64,000 nt of DNA from Stenocarpella maydis (Eukaryota; Ascomycota; Sordariomycetes; Diaporthales; Diaporthaceae): NCBI GenBank assembly GCA_002270565.1, contig NQMI01000004.1, forward strand, positions 749,065-813,064, written 5' to 3'. The notes beneath the pieces are model-generated. The model was not told the origin of the DNA. It did not search any database and worked only from the letters and a program-made list of their open reading frames with translations. This document shows, one piece after another, positions 36,772 to 47,023 of the stretch; within the stretch, counting starts at the first letter, position 1; every line of letters begins with the position of its first letter. The position numbers and the translations under genes are program-made.

Positions 36772-38057
36772 ATGGCTCCTCTTTCCGAAGCTGTTGTGTC
36801 GATGGTGGCGGCGCTTTTTGCTTTCGCACCAACCTCCACGCCCCTGCCAAACACCGCTGCGACGTACCATAACTGCGACGGGAAGCTGACCGGTCCAGAG
36901 GTTATCCCTTACCAACCTTCCGGTATGCTTAGACGCCTCTATTGCCCGTTTCAGTGTGGCCCATGAATAGTTTCAGCTGACAGCATTTTCCTCAACACGG
37001 GTGAAAAGAGATATGACGCCATTCCTGTATACCAGGTTGAGTCGGGCCATGATTTTGAGTCCCTCGCCCTCGGTATCCACCAGGAGCAGATCGAGTTGGA
37101 CCTGTTCCACTACGGTCTGGGGGTGTTTTCGGACGCCGACTCCGAGGAAGCGGGACTTACAAAAGGAGGACCGCAGCCTGTTGCAGTACATGGCCATCCA
37201 GGAGGCCGGGCACGCTAGGTACTCTTCTAGCCAACATGCTTGGGCCTGCCGCGCCACGGCAGTGTACTTATGATTACACCTTCACAACCGTCCGTTGGTT
37301 ACATCCACTTTATGGCGAAGCCGACCTGATGGGGCGAGGCCGGAAACTGGGGCTTCATCAGTCACCTGGATCGCCGCGAGGCAGCCACCCTTTTGGTCCA
37401 GGCTGAGGCGATCGAAGCGAGGCAGGTGTCCATTTCCCGACAATGGTTGGGTCTTCACCCCAATACCCTATTTGGTTCGCTCCTGGTAAGAATCCAGCCC
37501 TGTCCCCTCGTCTGGCAATCTTTGGGTATTTGAGTAAATGCTAATGGATTGAATATCAAACATACCCCAGAGCTGGCACTGGACCCTGCTGTCCCAGTAC
37601 ATCAGCTCCTGTCCAGAGAACAACACCCGCGTGGTCTGGCAGAACTTCCCTGCCCTCCATGTCGTGAACCAGCCAAATCCCAACCGCATCAATACGAACG
37701 ATACCCAGCCCTGGGGGCTCGTAGGAAACCGCACGAGTGATCCGAGCATATCCGATATCCCTGCAGAGGATAACTGCCAGGACACCACCGAGGCCGGCAA
37801 GTCTTGCACCCCAGCCATCAGCCACGGCCGTTATGGGCCAATCAGCTTCCCCGGCCGTGAGGTCCTATTCACATGGGACGAGCCCGGTCACCACCGCCGG
37901 CGAGCCCGGGTTCGTTGCGTGGCTCGGGCAATTCAACCTCACCTACACTCCGCTCGAGATCACCGGCAACAACGAGTGGAAGTCGCCTTCCCCCCTAGAT
38001 GGACACCTTCTTCTCAGAGGGACGCGCGGATTTCCCTCTTCCTGTGAAGTATTATAG
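36772..38057 (+). pseudogene. Rds1-type ferritin-like secreted protein, multiply frameshifted
   Basis: Segments in the order of the Rds1 family: a hydrophobic start (MAPLSEAVVSMVAALFAFAP), YHNCDGKLTGPEVIPYQPS, a 54-nt intron (36923-36976), HQEQIELDLFHYGLGVFSDA, QYMAIQEAGHA, LANMLGPAAPRQCTYDY, FISHLDRREAATLLVQA and, after an intron ending at 37568, WTLLSQYISSCP and WQNFPALHVVNQPNPN. The end is FVAWLGQFNLTYTPLEIT. The sense moves between frames at about 37160, 37220, 37340, 37470 and 37890, with no splice sites to explain it. No in-frame nonsense was needed. The family (stress- or glucose-regulated, with a ferritin-like four-helix fold) has unclear chemistry. This copy cannot make a full protein. 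Confidence 0.8.
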
Positions 38058-38826
38058 AAAGCCACTCCCTTTAAATGCTGTCAATTGGCGACGCTATCAA
38101 TTTGTATGTGTTTATTTTTCAACGCTGGGCCTTTGAGCGTTTACGACGGTATGGAGAGACCGCCTGCAGCTCTCTCCTTTTTCTTTTGGCCTTCTTTTTT
38201 CTTCTCAAAATAAGAAAGGAAGGGGGGGAAAGAGTACTACCATTGGATTCAGAACGAAGCCAGCGGTCAGATCTTACTTGTGGCTGCTGCCAAAAGGATC
38301 GCGACTAGAATCTTGCTTGTTCCTGACACAGCCTTGGAAACTTCACTCCAAATGATTAACGCGCATACTGATTTAGAGAGCGGTGGAGCAGCGCTGCCGT
38401 GTGAAACGAGAACAGGTTACTGCCCGAACCCTTCAGAACCATGTGCTACACCATGCTTTGGTCTTTCTTCCACCGAATGCTGAATTTCCCACATTACGGG
38501 CTTGCACACAGTAAAATGCACTGCGTTTTTGCTGTGTGTGACTATGAGGGCATCATGAACCGTACATATTCTACTTATTGGAAAAGAACTGCGCTTGCAC
38601 TACATAATTAGTAATGCACCATGCATGCACTCTTTAAAGTGCATGTACTTTAGTGGCTTTTGCACAGTTTAGGGTACTTGCACAGTTCAGAGGGTGCTTG
38701 CACGGTTTAAAGTGGAAGGTACGTTTATAGAATATTTGCGGTTTACAGAAACCTAGTTGTGACGGTAATGCATCTCCTCAAGCAGCTTAGTCGGACGACA
38801 ACATCTGTCTTACAACCATCTCCAGC
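38058..38826. other. Spacer with a dispersed repeat and a 20-bp tandem motif
   Basis: Contains one copy of a diverged repeat (about 38095-38220) also found at 46260-46385, and three imperfect units beginning TTGCAC (38660-38715). No gene seen. Confidence 0.45.
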
Positions 38827-39534
38827 ATGCCACGCCTTGTCCCACCGGAGGTTATGTACCAAATCATTAAGGAGATCATCGATACGCCCGCAGCCTTCAT
38901 CTTCGATGTTGACATCGGCTCACTGCCGTACCCACCAGTGGTCCCACGGGGTTGCCACGTCCGTTTCCGACCTGTTGTCAGCCCACCTACAGGCAAACAC
39001 CCCGGTACATACGAGTCGCAAGTCAGCAAGACCATTCGGAGCCTCCTTCTCACCAACCAGTTGTCCAGGGCAGAGTGCCTCAGGAAGCTCCATGGCATCA
39101 ACGTACCCGCCGTGAGCAGCGATGCCATCGTCCGCTTTAATCCCGAGAAACACGTCATATGTCTCAACAAGTTCCATGCCTCAGGCTGTTCTCATCGCTT
39201 GCAGGGCGTCCGGGACTGTTCGATTGAAAAACTGGCGATTTCTTGGGTCAAGGAACCCCAGGGCCAGTTGACCGAGATCGACTTTGCCATCAAACACCTC
39301 GCTTTCGTGGATAACGCTGGTCACGCACCTGCAGACAAGAGCATTCTGATTTTCTTCCGACTGGCCTTCCCCGACATACAACATATTTACGGCGCATTCT
39401 TTGATGTCCCCAGAGAGAACCCTTCGGAGCCGATCGGACTGGTCTGTCCTGCCCTGGACTCGGCGCACATCATGTCCCCCATGGCTTCATTCTTCGCCAG
39501 GTGGGCGCTCAATCCGCTCTTGCTCAGGAATTAG
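38827..39534 (+). CDS. Unknown protein of 235 residues with an F-box-like start
   Basis: Uninterrupted frame with ATG at 38827 (context AGCATGCCA). The start LVPPEVMYQIIKEIIDTPAA resembles the first helix of fungal F-box or 2EXR-type proteins. The middle (IVRFNPEKHVICLNKFHAS) resembles the 'FNP..D.I.L' strand of 2EXR-like proteins, supporting a small domain of that kind. No signal peptide or membrane span. Function unknown. It could be a complete short member or a truncated one. Confidence 0.55.
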   Translation: MPRLVPPEVMYQIIKEIIDTPAAFIFDVDIGSLPYPPVVPRGCHVRFRPVVSPPTGKHPGTYESQVSKTIRSLLLTNQLSRAECLRKLHGINVPAVSSDAIVRFNPEKHVICLNKFHASGCSHRLQGVRDCSIEKLAISWVKEPQGQLTEIDFAIKHLAFVDNAGHAPADKSILIFFRLAFPDIQHIYGAFFDVPRENPSEPIGLVCPALDSAHIMSPMASFFARWALNPLLLRN

Positions 39535-42194
39535 GCAGTTCCGCCGAGCTACCGTGGCCATGAATGGACAGACCCTTCTGAGTTGGACGTGCTGGCTTTG
39601 ACTTGATCATGCCCAGGTACTCCTCTATCTGAGGGGAAAGAACAGTTGTGGCAGCGTGTAGGACTTTGGGGGGGGGGGGAGTAGGCTATAAAAATTAGCT
39701 CAAATTCCTCGGCCAGCAATTGCTAGCCGAAGAAAGCCAAGGGATAGCCGACTATTGTACTGTATATAGGAGGGCTGATTGCCCACCTTCAAGTAGTCTG
39801 AATATACTTATTATCATCCCCAAATTCTTACAGAGGCGCGCTAGCTACCCTCCGTTTCGCCTGACATGCCAGGGTTAGGAGTGCCACCGAGGAACCCCTG
39901 GCGATCAGTAGTGTACCTAGGCACCTAGGTTCTTAAGTACAAATCGTGCTTCAAGCATCAGTGCTGGGAATACCATACCTAACTGGGCACCTAGGTACTT
40001 GTGTAATTTAAGGAGGTAGGCAATAATGGAGGTTCACATCAGCATCTGTGTTGTAGGTATATGTGTACGGTGTATGTGTGGATGCGTGTGTGTAGGTGCA
40101 CTCCTCCCCCCTTCTCTCTCTGTGTGTGTACGTATGTGTGTAGGTATATGCGTGTATTTGTTATGCCCATATGTGTTGTAGAGGTATATACTTAGATATT
40201 GTAATTGTTACCAGTACCTAGTTAGGTGTAGTATAGAGTCTAAAGTTTGCTGTGAGTCATGGACAATGGCTGTAGATGGTGTACTCTGGGTTTACCTCTA
40301 TACCCTCTCGCTTTTGCTTCGCAAATATCTGTCTTCTTACACGGAGGCTTCACTGACCAAATAACCAGAGTCTACACAGTATGTAAGTAGTTCTGTTGGC
40401 CAGGTCTATAGCCAGAAATGACACTGTGATAGGACCAATGCAGGAGAATAACATTGTCTCAGCAGCGTGAAGCGCTTATAAGCCCAGTCGTTCTTTCAGC
40501 CAAGCTGGCGTAACATGATCTTGAATGCTCAATCTACCAGTATTACACAAGGAACTGCTGATAGTATGAGCGGCATTTAGCTTGGACAAGTGTATAGCCA
40601 ACTATAGGAGAGGCTTACACGTAACTAAGGCCGGTAGAAACAACGGAAACTGTATTCTAGCTGGCTTACGGCCGACTCGGTTTGTTCTTGCGTCATCTAA
40701 TCCAGTGGTGAACATATATATCATACTGAACATATTTTCTTTCAACATGCTCAATGATTCGGGGGCTTCTTTAGGTAAGAAAGTAGTAGGGTCACGAGGA
40801 ATTGATATGAGAGTATGTTATACGTACTTTGCCCTCAGAGTGACCTTGTCCGTGTAAAACTTTCTTTGGAAACGCTTACCAGAACCCTTAGAAGCTGACA
40901 AGAGAGCGTACCTTGCTTGGTGAACCATCTGTCATGGGATCCATGAGCGGCCACTGCTGCACGCAGAGAAATATGCATAGACTCCTATGCATCGGTTATC
41001 TGGAGGCGGGAGGGTAGGGAGAAGACGCTTATGGAATCTTTATATCCAATACATATCTAACATATCAACAGACCCAGTGTATGGGTAAGAAAGAGCAACA
41101 TTTACCACGTAACTCAAGCATAGCCGTGAGAACTCGTTGCAAGTTCGGGTCACTCTCGTCTGCGCTTGTTTGAGTACCTAGGTAGTCCTGTACAAGATCA
41201 TACCGTCTCCTTGATATTTGTCTGCCCACATATACTACCTAATTATTATGCGGCGATCTGTGAGAGTCCCAAGCTCGCAAATAACAAGACTTGGGCGTCC
41301 ACGTATCCTTTCCGCGAGCTGAACTGAGCCCAGCCCTAATCTACCTTGGTATGTAGGCGGTCATCTTCCAAGGGCCGTTAGGACCCTCGCCCCGCTGTTC
41401 CGGGTCCTGTTCTTTCTCATCTCCCACAAGGCTGCAATAGCAGGTGGTTTCTGTACTCCGCAGATCTTTGTCCGTTCTTGTGTCAGAATTTGGAGCGATT
41501 CCTCGCACCCGTCGGATCTTATTTGGACACCTTTATCATGCATTTATCGTATCATCCCGCGCGCAGCCAAGCAGTGTGACAGTACCACGTTACTGACTTG
41601 CAGCTGCTCTGTCTGGGTCCGGGGTAGGACGGCTCATTTAGAAGGCTCGCACTAGCGGAAGAAAAGGTTGAAGGAACCGCCTTGACGTCGTATTTAGCCG
41701 GATTCTTCCAGGCCCAGCGCGGCGCTCCCACTGGCTCACCGCCGGCCGCTTCTCCTTTCGTCGGTTTGATGACCCGAAAGCCAGGGCTGGGTATGGGGTT
41801 CTGGCAGCGCCAAGGTGGCCAGCTCCCGCCAAGGCGCCGGTAATTGAACCGTATTTGATGATGGCGTGGCCTCTCACTCGCTGGGTCGCACTCCAGGATT
41901 TGTGACCCCGCATGCTCGAGGATTGTTCCCCGGATTGTTAATGATGGGCCTGTCCTTAGCGTGGTGTCCCAGAAACGTGGGCCACGAGGTCAGCCTCGGA
42001 GCCTAACTCAGATTCTTTTCAGATATAACTCATATATCACGGGCTACGCCCCCTTCAACGTGATGTGCTAGGCCGTATGCTTCAGCTTCAGCCTGTATAG
42101 TCCTACTGACTGGACCCACCGGCCGACAGCATACGAAACGGATCACTGAAGCCCTTGTATAGTATTCCCCGAACAGTCAGTGTGCACCTCCAAA
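39535..42194. other. Gene-poor spacer before the sugar transporter
   Basis: Contains a possible solo LTR (39645-39832), ACCTAGGT motifs (39923, 39989, 41175), and a GT-rich stretch (40050-40160). Frames are under about 90 codons. No gene seen. Confidence 0.4.
39645..39832 (+). repeat. Possible solo LTR remnant
   Basis: Begins TGTGGCAGCG and ends ATTCTTACA. It contains CTATAAAA, a second TATA-like GTATATAGG and a U5-like run TATACTTATTATCATCC. The TG...CA ends are seen, but I found no target-site duplication and no second copy in the window. Confidence 0.25.
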
Positions 42195-43995
42195 ATGGCT
42201 ATCGGCTCAGCGACGACAGCCGAGAAGGGGAAGTCGGACCCCATCATCACCCGGCTCGCCAACGAGGATAAGAAACTCTGGTTCAAGAAGCCGAACCTGC
42301 GATTCCTCTATTTCATGCTCTTCCCAACATGTATGGGAATCGAGTTGACATCTGGTTTCGACTCTCAGATGATCAATGCCCTCCAGATCGTACCCCCTTG
42401 GAAGGAATACTTTGGGAACCCACAGGGCTCTCTGAAGGGCATTATCGCGGCCGCGTACTCCCTGGGAGCTATCTTGTCCCTGCCTTTCATCCCCATGGTC
42501 AATGAGAGGTTTGGTAGACGAGGCTCGATTCTGGGTGGATCGCTTGTTATGGTGGTTGGCGCTCTCATCCAGGGATTCTCGCAGCACGTTGGCATGTACA
42601 TTGTCGCCCGAATGATCCTCGGTTTCGGGATCCCTACGTGTATTGTGTCTGGATCTTCACTTATTGGCGAATTGGCCTATCCCAAGGAACGACCCGTACT
42701 TACCTCATTGTTCAATGTCGCCTATTTCGTCGGCCAGATCACGGCGGCAGCCATCTGCTTCGGAACAAATAGCATACCGAATGACTGGTCATGGAGGATA
42801 CCCTCGCTGCTCCAAATTTGTCCCTCTATCCTCCAGATAACATTCGTACTGTAAGCACCGCCTTCAAGCCCCAAAACACTCATTGGAAGCAACAAGGACT
42901 CACCACGTGTGTTGGTCAGCTTCCTCCCCGAATCTCCTCGCTGGCTCATAACGAAGGACCGAGTCGAAGAGGCGCAAGCAGTCCTCGTCAAATACCATGC
43001 TGAAGGCGATGCGGACTCGGAATTCGTCAAGGCAGAAATGGCCCAGATCCGGACCACCATCGCGCTCGAGGTCGAAGCCTCGAAGAAGTCCTGGGCGGAC
43101 CTGTTCGCAACCTCGGGAATGCGACGCCGTCTGCTCATCACCTGCATGCTCGGGCTCTTCACCCAGTGGTCCGGGAACACTCTCATCAGCTACTACCTCG
43201 GCGACCTGCTCGCAATGATTGGCATGACCAACTCGACCGACGTACAGAGGATCAACGTTTCGATCGCTTGCTGGAGCATGGTCTGCGCCACCGTTGTCGC
43301 CCTGCTGGTTATCAAGATTCGCAGGAGGGTTATGTACCTGGCGTGCACCATCAGCCTGCTGCTGTGTTACATTGCCTGGACCATCTCCATGCAGAAGGCA
43401 CAGACGGCAGCCGAGGCTGGGACGCCGAACAACGCGGCGAACATTGCCACGCTGTTCTTCATCTATGCTTACAGCCCTTGCTACAATATGGGATACAACG
43501 CTCTCACCTACAGTAAGTCTGTTCTGAGATGGCCAGCTAGCTACCAAGCGTTATAGGAGCCTTGCTAACACGGAAATGCAGCTTACATGATTGAGGTGTG
43601 GCCATATGCGGAACGGAACCGTGGTATTTCTGTCTTCCAACTTTTCGGTCGCCTGGCAAGCTTCTTTACGACTTTCGTAAACCCCATTGGGCTCGAGGAT
43701 GTCGGCTGGAGGTACCTCATTTCGTACTGCTGCTGGCTTGCATTCGAGGTTGCATTCGTCTACTTTATGTTTCCTGAAACCTTTGGGCGTACACTCGAGG
43801 AACTCGCGTTCAGTAAGTCAACCCGGTATCGGAAGAGCCACTGGAGAAAGACCGTTTGCTAATATATATACAGTGTTTGAGGACAAGCATCTGGCCGACG
43901 AGGCGGTCAAGGCAACGGAGAAGGCAATCGCTCATCATGATGAAGACAAAGCGGGCCGAATTTCAGTGACTGAGAAATTGGACACGAAGGCTTGA
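42195..43995 (+). CDS. MFS sugar transporter (lactose permease / hexose transporter type)
   Basis: Exons 42195-42850, 42920-43512, 43582-43812 and 43874-43995 give 533 residues. I took the ATG at 42195 (CAAAATGGC) over an upstream GTG. Sugar-porter signatures: GIELTSGFDSQMINALQ in helix 1, NERFGRRGSILGG after helix 2, a second ERP loop, FLPESPRWLI before the central loop, VWPYAERNRG after helix 10, and FPETFGRTLEE after helix 12. Twelve hydrophobic segments fit the layout. It should import a mono- or disaccharide across the plasma membrane by proton symport. Sequence alone does not fix the sugar. Introns are 69, 69 and 61 nt. All junctions keep the frame, so it looks functional, in contrast to its pseudogene neighbours. 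Confidence 0.9.
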
Positions 43996-44416
43996 ACACG
44001 AAGACAAGGCGAAACCTCAACCTAATTGAAAGGATTCCTGTCGCCCAAATTGGGGCAAGGGGGTTGATGGATGTAGCTGCAATATTCATGAGATTCTAAT
44101 CCAGCGACTTGTCCAAACAGTGGAAATTATTTCTCAGAGTCGATCCAATTTTGAAAGGGTTAACTGTTTCGGTGTTGATTCTTGGATGTGTGGTTCGGTC
44201 TCGTTTCCAATTCGAACCATTTGTTCCTCCGAAAGAAGAGACATAGACTGAGGACAGAATGCATGGGGTAGAGGCCGCATCACACGGCGCTCGATAACCT
44301 GTCTTGCAACACTGTCAATGAGCGTACCTACCTAGGTATTCATTGCGACCTATGTCCATTTAGAAACCTCACTTACATTCAACGCTCACTCTTGTTTGAA
44401 CACGTACCTTGTAATA
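43996..44416. other. Short convergent spacer
   Basis: 3' flanks of the transporter and the dynamin relic, with TACCTAGGTA at 44330-44339. No gene seen. Confidence 0.4.
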
Positions 44417-45691
44417 CTATGCGTCTAGCTCTACCAATGCCTCACGGCAAGCTTGTTTGTCCATATCCACTGTAGTCTGTGATGCAATGGCCTCTGGTAC
44501 CGCCGCTGCCCGGATCTTCAACCTGCCCTTTTGCGCGATATCTGTGTAGTAGTATGTGACGATATTCCTGAGCAGGAGATTTCGAATAGAGCAAATAGTC
44601 TGGTATTCTAGTCTACAGATAACAGAGTAGGTGAAGCTTGGTTTTATAGAATGGAGCAACAATAGTGGAGCCCCTGGTACATGACATAGTATTACAAGTT
44701 AACGGACTTCGTAGCTCATCCTCGAACAACTTCTCAAGTTCATGGTCCGTGAGTTTCTCGGCCCGGTAAAGCCGCTGCAACTTATTAGATTTTGCTCGAT
44801 GTCTTGGCTGGCCCACACAGGACTTGCGAAACAGTTGAGCTCGCGTCCGGCTCGCGTCTCTATAGTGATACCCTCTTTGAGTTCTGAGGCTGTAGGGCTT
44901 TTGAGAAGGGAAAACGTTGATCTCAGTTTGAGAGCACCGTTGTTCATCTCGAGCCGTGCAAGCTGGGCCTCATATCCCTGGATTAGATCCGGTTTCGTAG
45001 TGATTCCCACTGTTAGCTCGCCGTCATGGTCATATTCCCGTGCCAGACTAATAATAAGCTGATCCGCCATATTCCTGCCGACACGCAGGACCGTTAGGAT
45101 GATCAACTGGGTGCTGCTGATGTACTACTTAAGTCTATCGTGGACATCATTCATGTCTTCAAAGAAACACTGGTCATTAGGGGCAGGGATAGGTCCTGGT
45201 AAATCCACAACGCTCAGCTGGAGACCAAGTTGACCGTAACCTCGATGTCTAGCGCGTCAGACACAAACGAGTACCCAAAATGATCACCTTTGCACTTTTG
45301 GAGACGTAATAGGCGTGAGGTATCTTGAATGGTTGATGGCAGCTCTGACATATTCTGGACAGTCCAACGATGTGCTGATAACTTTTCCCTCTCTTCTCGG
45401 CTGCAGGTGAAATGAGGTCGGATCTGCTGTTATAGAGGGTGATTCGATGTCATGTGTCCTGGAATTTTGGAGGACATTCTGGGTAAGAAATCTCGTGCCA
45501 TGCAACCCGTTCCCAGGGAACGGAAATCCCGTGATGGCCTCCAACATCGAGCTCTTTGCCGTTGACTGGTTGCCGAAAATTGCTAGCTGAGGCAGGGTGA
45601 TCGGATCATTCAACCCATGGGCCCTGATGTCTTCGATCAGGTCAAGTAGAAAAGCGGATCTAGAAGTTTGGAGATGCTTCAAGTTGAACAT
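44417..45691 (-). pseudogene. Dynamin-like GTPase relic
   Basis: From 45691: HGLNDPITLPQLAIFGNQST then AKSSMLEAITGFPFP, a G1 motif in which the second Gly of GxxxxGKS is Ala. Next come GLHGTRF (G2 region), a short intron (about 45286-45246), LQLSVVDLPGP (G3), LIILTVLR, AREYDHDG and VGITTKPDLI (G4 TKPD). An in-frame TAG stands at 45125-45127 within K-stop-YISSTQ. Most of the middle and stalk domains are missing. The trace of a GTPase-effector region follows (VDMDKQACREALVELDA), with another TAG immediately before YYK at 44417-44419. Both TAGs are one C-to-T step from CAG. Dynamins of this fungal group remodel membranes or relate to Mx-like defence; this copy is dead. Confidence 0.75.
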
Positions 45692-45912
45692 GGTGTCTGA
45701 GGGATTTATATCGCTCTGAAACAGTAATGGTCATGGCTAAGCAAGCAAGATGTGAAACGTAAATCGAAGTCAGTCAGTTCTAAGTTGGGTGTCTTGGTTT
45801 CGTATCATAACTTCTGGGAAGTGTGTGTGTAGGTATGGAGAGGAAAGCATGCCTATGGAGCATTTGGCTGGAGCATTTTATAGACGAGACCAGCTCGCTT
45901 TTCATCCTATTT

Positions 45913-45968
45913 GCTACGGTACCCACCCAAGCATTTATGTAGTGGGCCACCTGGGTGGGTACCGTAGC
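45913..45968. repeat. Perfect 17-bp inverted repeat with 22-nt loop
   Basis: GCTACGGTACCCACCCA at 45913-45929 is exactly the reverse complement of 45952-45968. CTATTT occurs at 45907-45912 and at 45970-45975. Confidence 0.8.
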
Positions 45969-46452
45969 ACTATTTCTGTTCGCCGGTGGCTGGCCTTGGG
46001 TACTCGTCTTGAGGATCTACACATGCAGGCGGCTTAAAGTTGACTGTAATGACGATGTTATCACAATCTTCTTAATGATAGAATATTATATTCTAAACCT
46101 GTTATTACCCATATTATTCTTATCATTTTATACTACGTATTTTAGTGTGTTAATGGATATATTAAGGCTGGCACTATGTCAAGATGCTATGTAGTGACAA
46201 GCTGACTACCTAAAACAATATGTTGAGTTTCATCGAGAGTCTCCCAACTAAATCGAATTTATCAGTATTTTATTTATTATATAGCTAGGTCTTTTGGCGT
46301 TTACAACTGTATGAAGGGACCGCCGTAGCTCTATTCTTCTTTGTTTTCCTTTTTTATTCTTCTTCTTGTTCTGAAAGAGAATCGTGATCGGAAAGAACGG
46401 AACCAGCTAAAAATGGAGCTGTCGATAGAGGTGAAGCAAAATAGTTATAATA

Positions 46453-46541
46453 TAGGGTCTCAAGAATGCAACGTAGGGGCTGCCGAGAGCCTTATTGACG
46501 AGAGCCGCACAGCCTCGCGTAAGGGCAGCCCCTAGACCCTA
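46453..46541. repeat. Nested inverted repeat
   Basis: TAGGGTCT (46453-46460) pairs with AGACCCTA (46534-46541), and AGGGGCTGCC (46475-46484) pairs with GGCAGCCCCT (46524-46533). The left arm carries 14 extra bases between the two blocks. Confidence 0.65.
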
Positions 46542-47023
46542 ACATAAAGGGACTACCCGTAGCTCTTTTTGACTACATCTCGTCAGAGATATTACGGCTC
46601 GATTTAAATGAAAACCAGAGACTATATAATATACTATCTACCAGCTTGCCGCACCATCAAGTAACAAGATGCCACAGATTTTGTGTTGTCTGCAATGAGC
46701 ATCACGAATACATGAGAAAACGACTTCGGCCCATCATAGTACCGAACCAGTTCCGAGAGCCCCTAAATCATCGTAGGAATACTATGTACACTAGCTTCCC
46801 GAAAGTCTCGATGGCGTCCCCGCCGGGCGCTCTGCCCGGTCCCGCGCTCTCGGAGAAACCCGACTTATCTCGCCAAAGGGCAGATGTACTGGGCCGGAGT
46901 GGCAGCATCACTGCGAAATCTGTCACGCATCTGATAATAATTCATTGAACCGTATCCGGCCCACGGACTGGAGTTGTTACATCGAAGCTGCTCCATCGGC
47001 GATAACTCGTCGTGCCGACCCTG

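Larger units (their letters stand above)
45692..47023. other. Spacer with two inverted-repeat structures
   Basis: AT-rich. Contains a perfect 17-bp inverted repeat (45913-45968), the second copy of a dispersed repeat (about 46260-46385), and a nested inverted repeat (46453-46541). No gene seen. Confidence 0.45.

Noticed and set aside
36923..38057. Extra introns to explain the Rds1-like frame changes
   Set aside because: The shifts fall inside conserved motifs, with no GT-AG pairs that would remove one or two bases.
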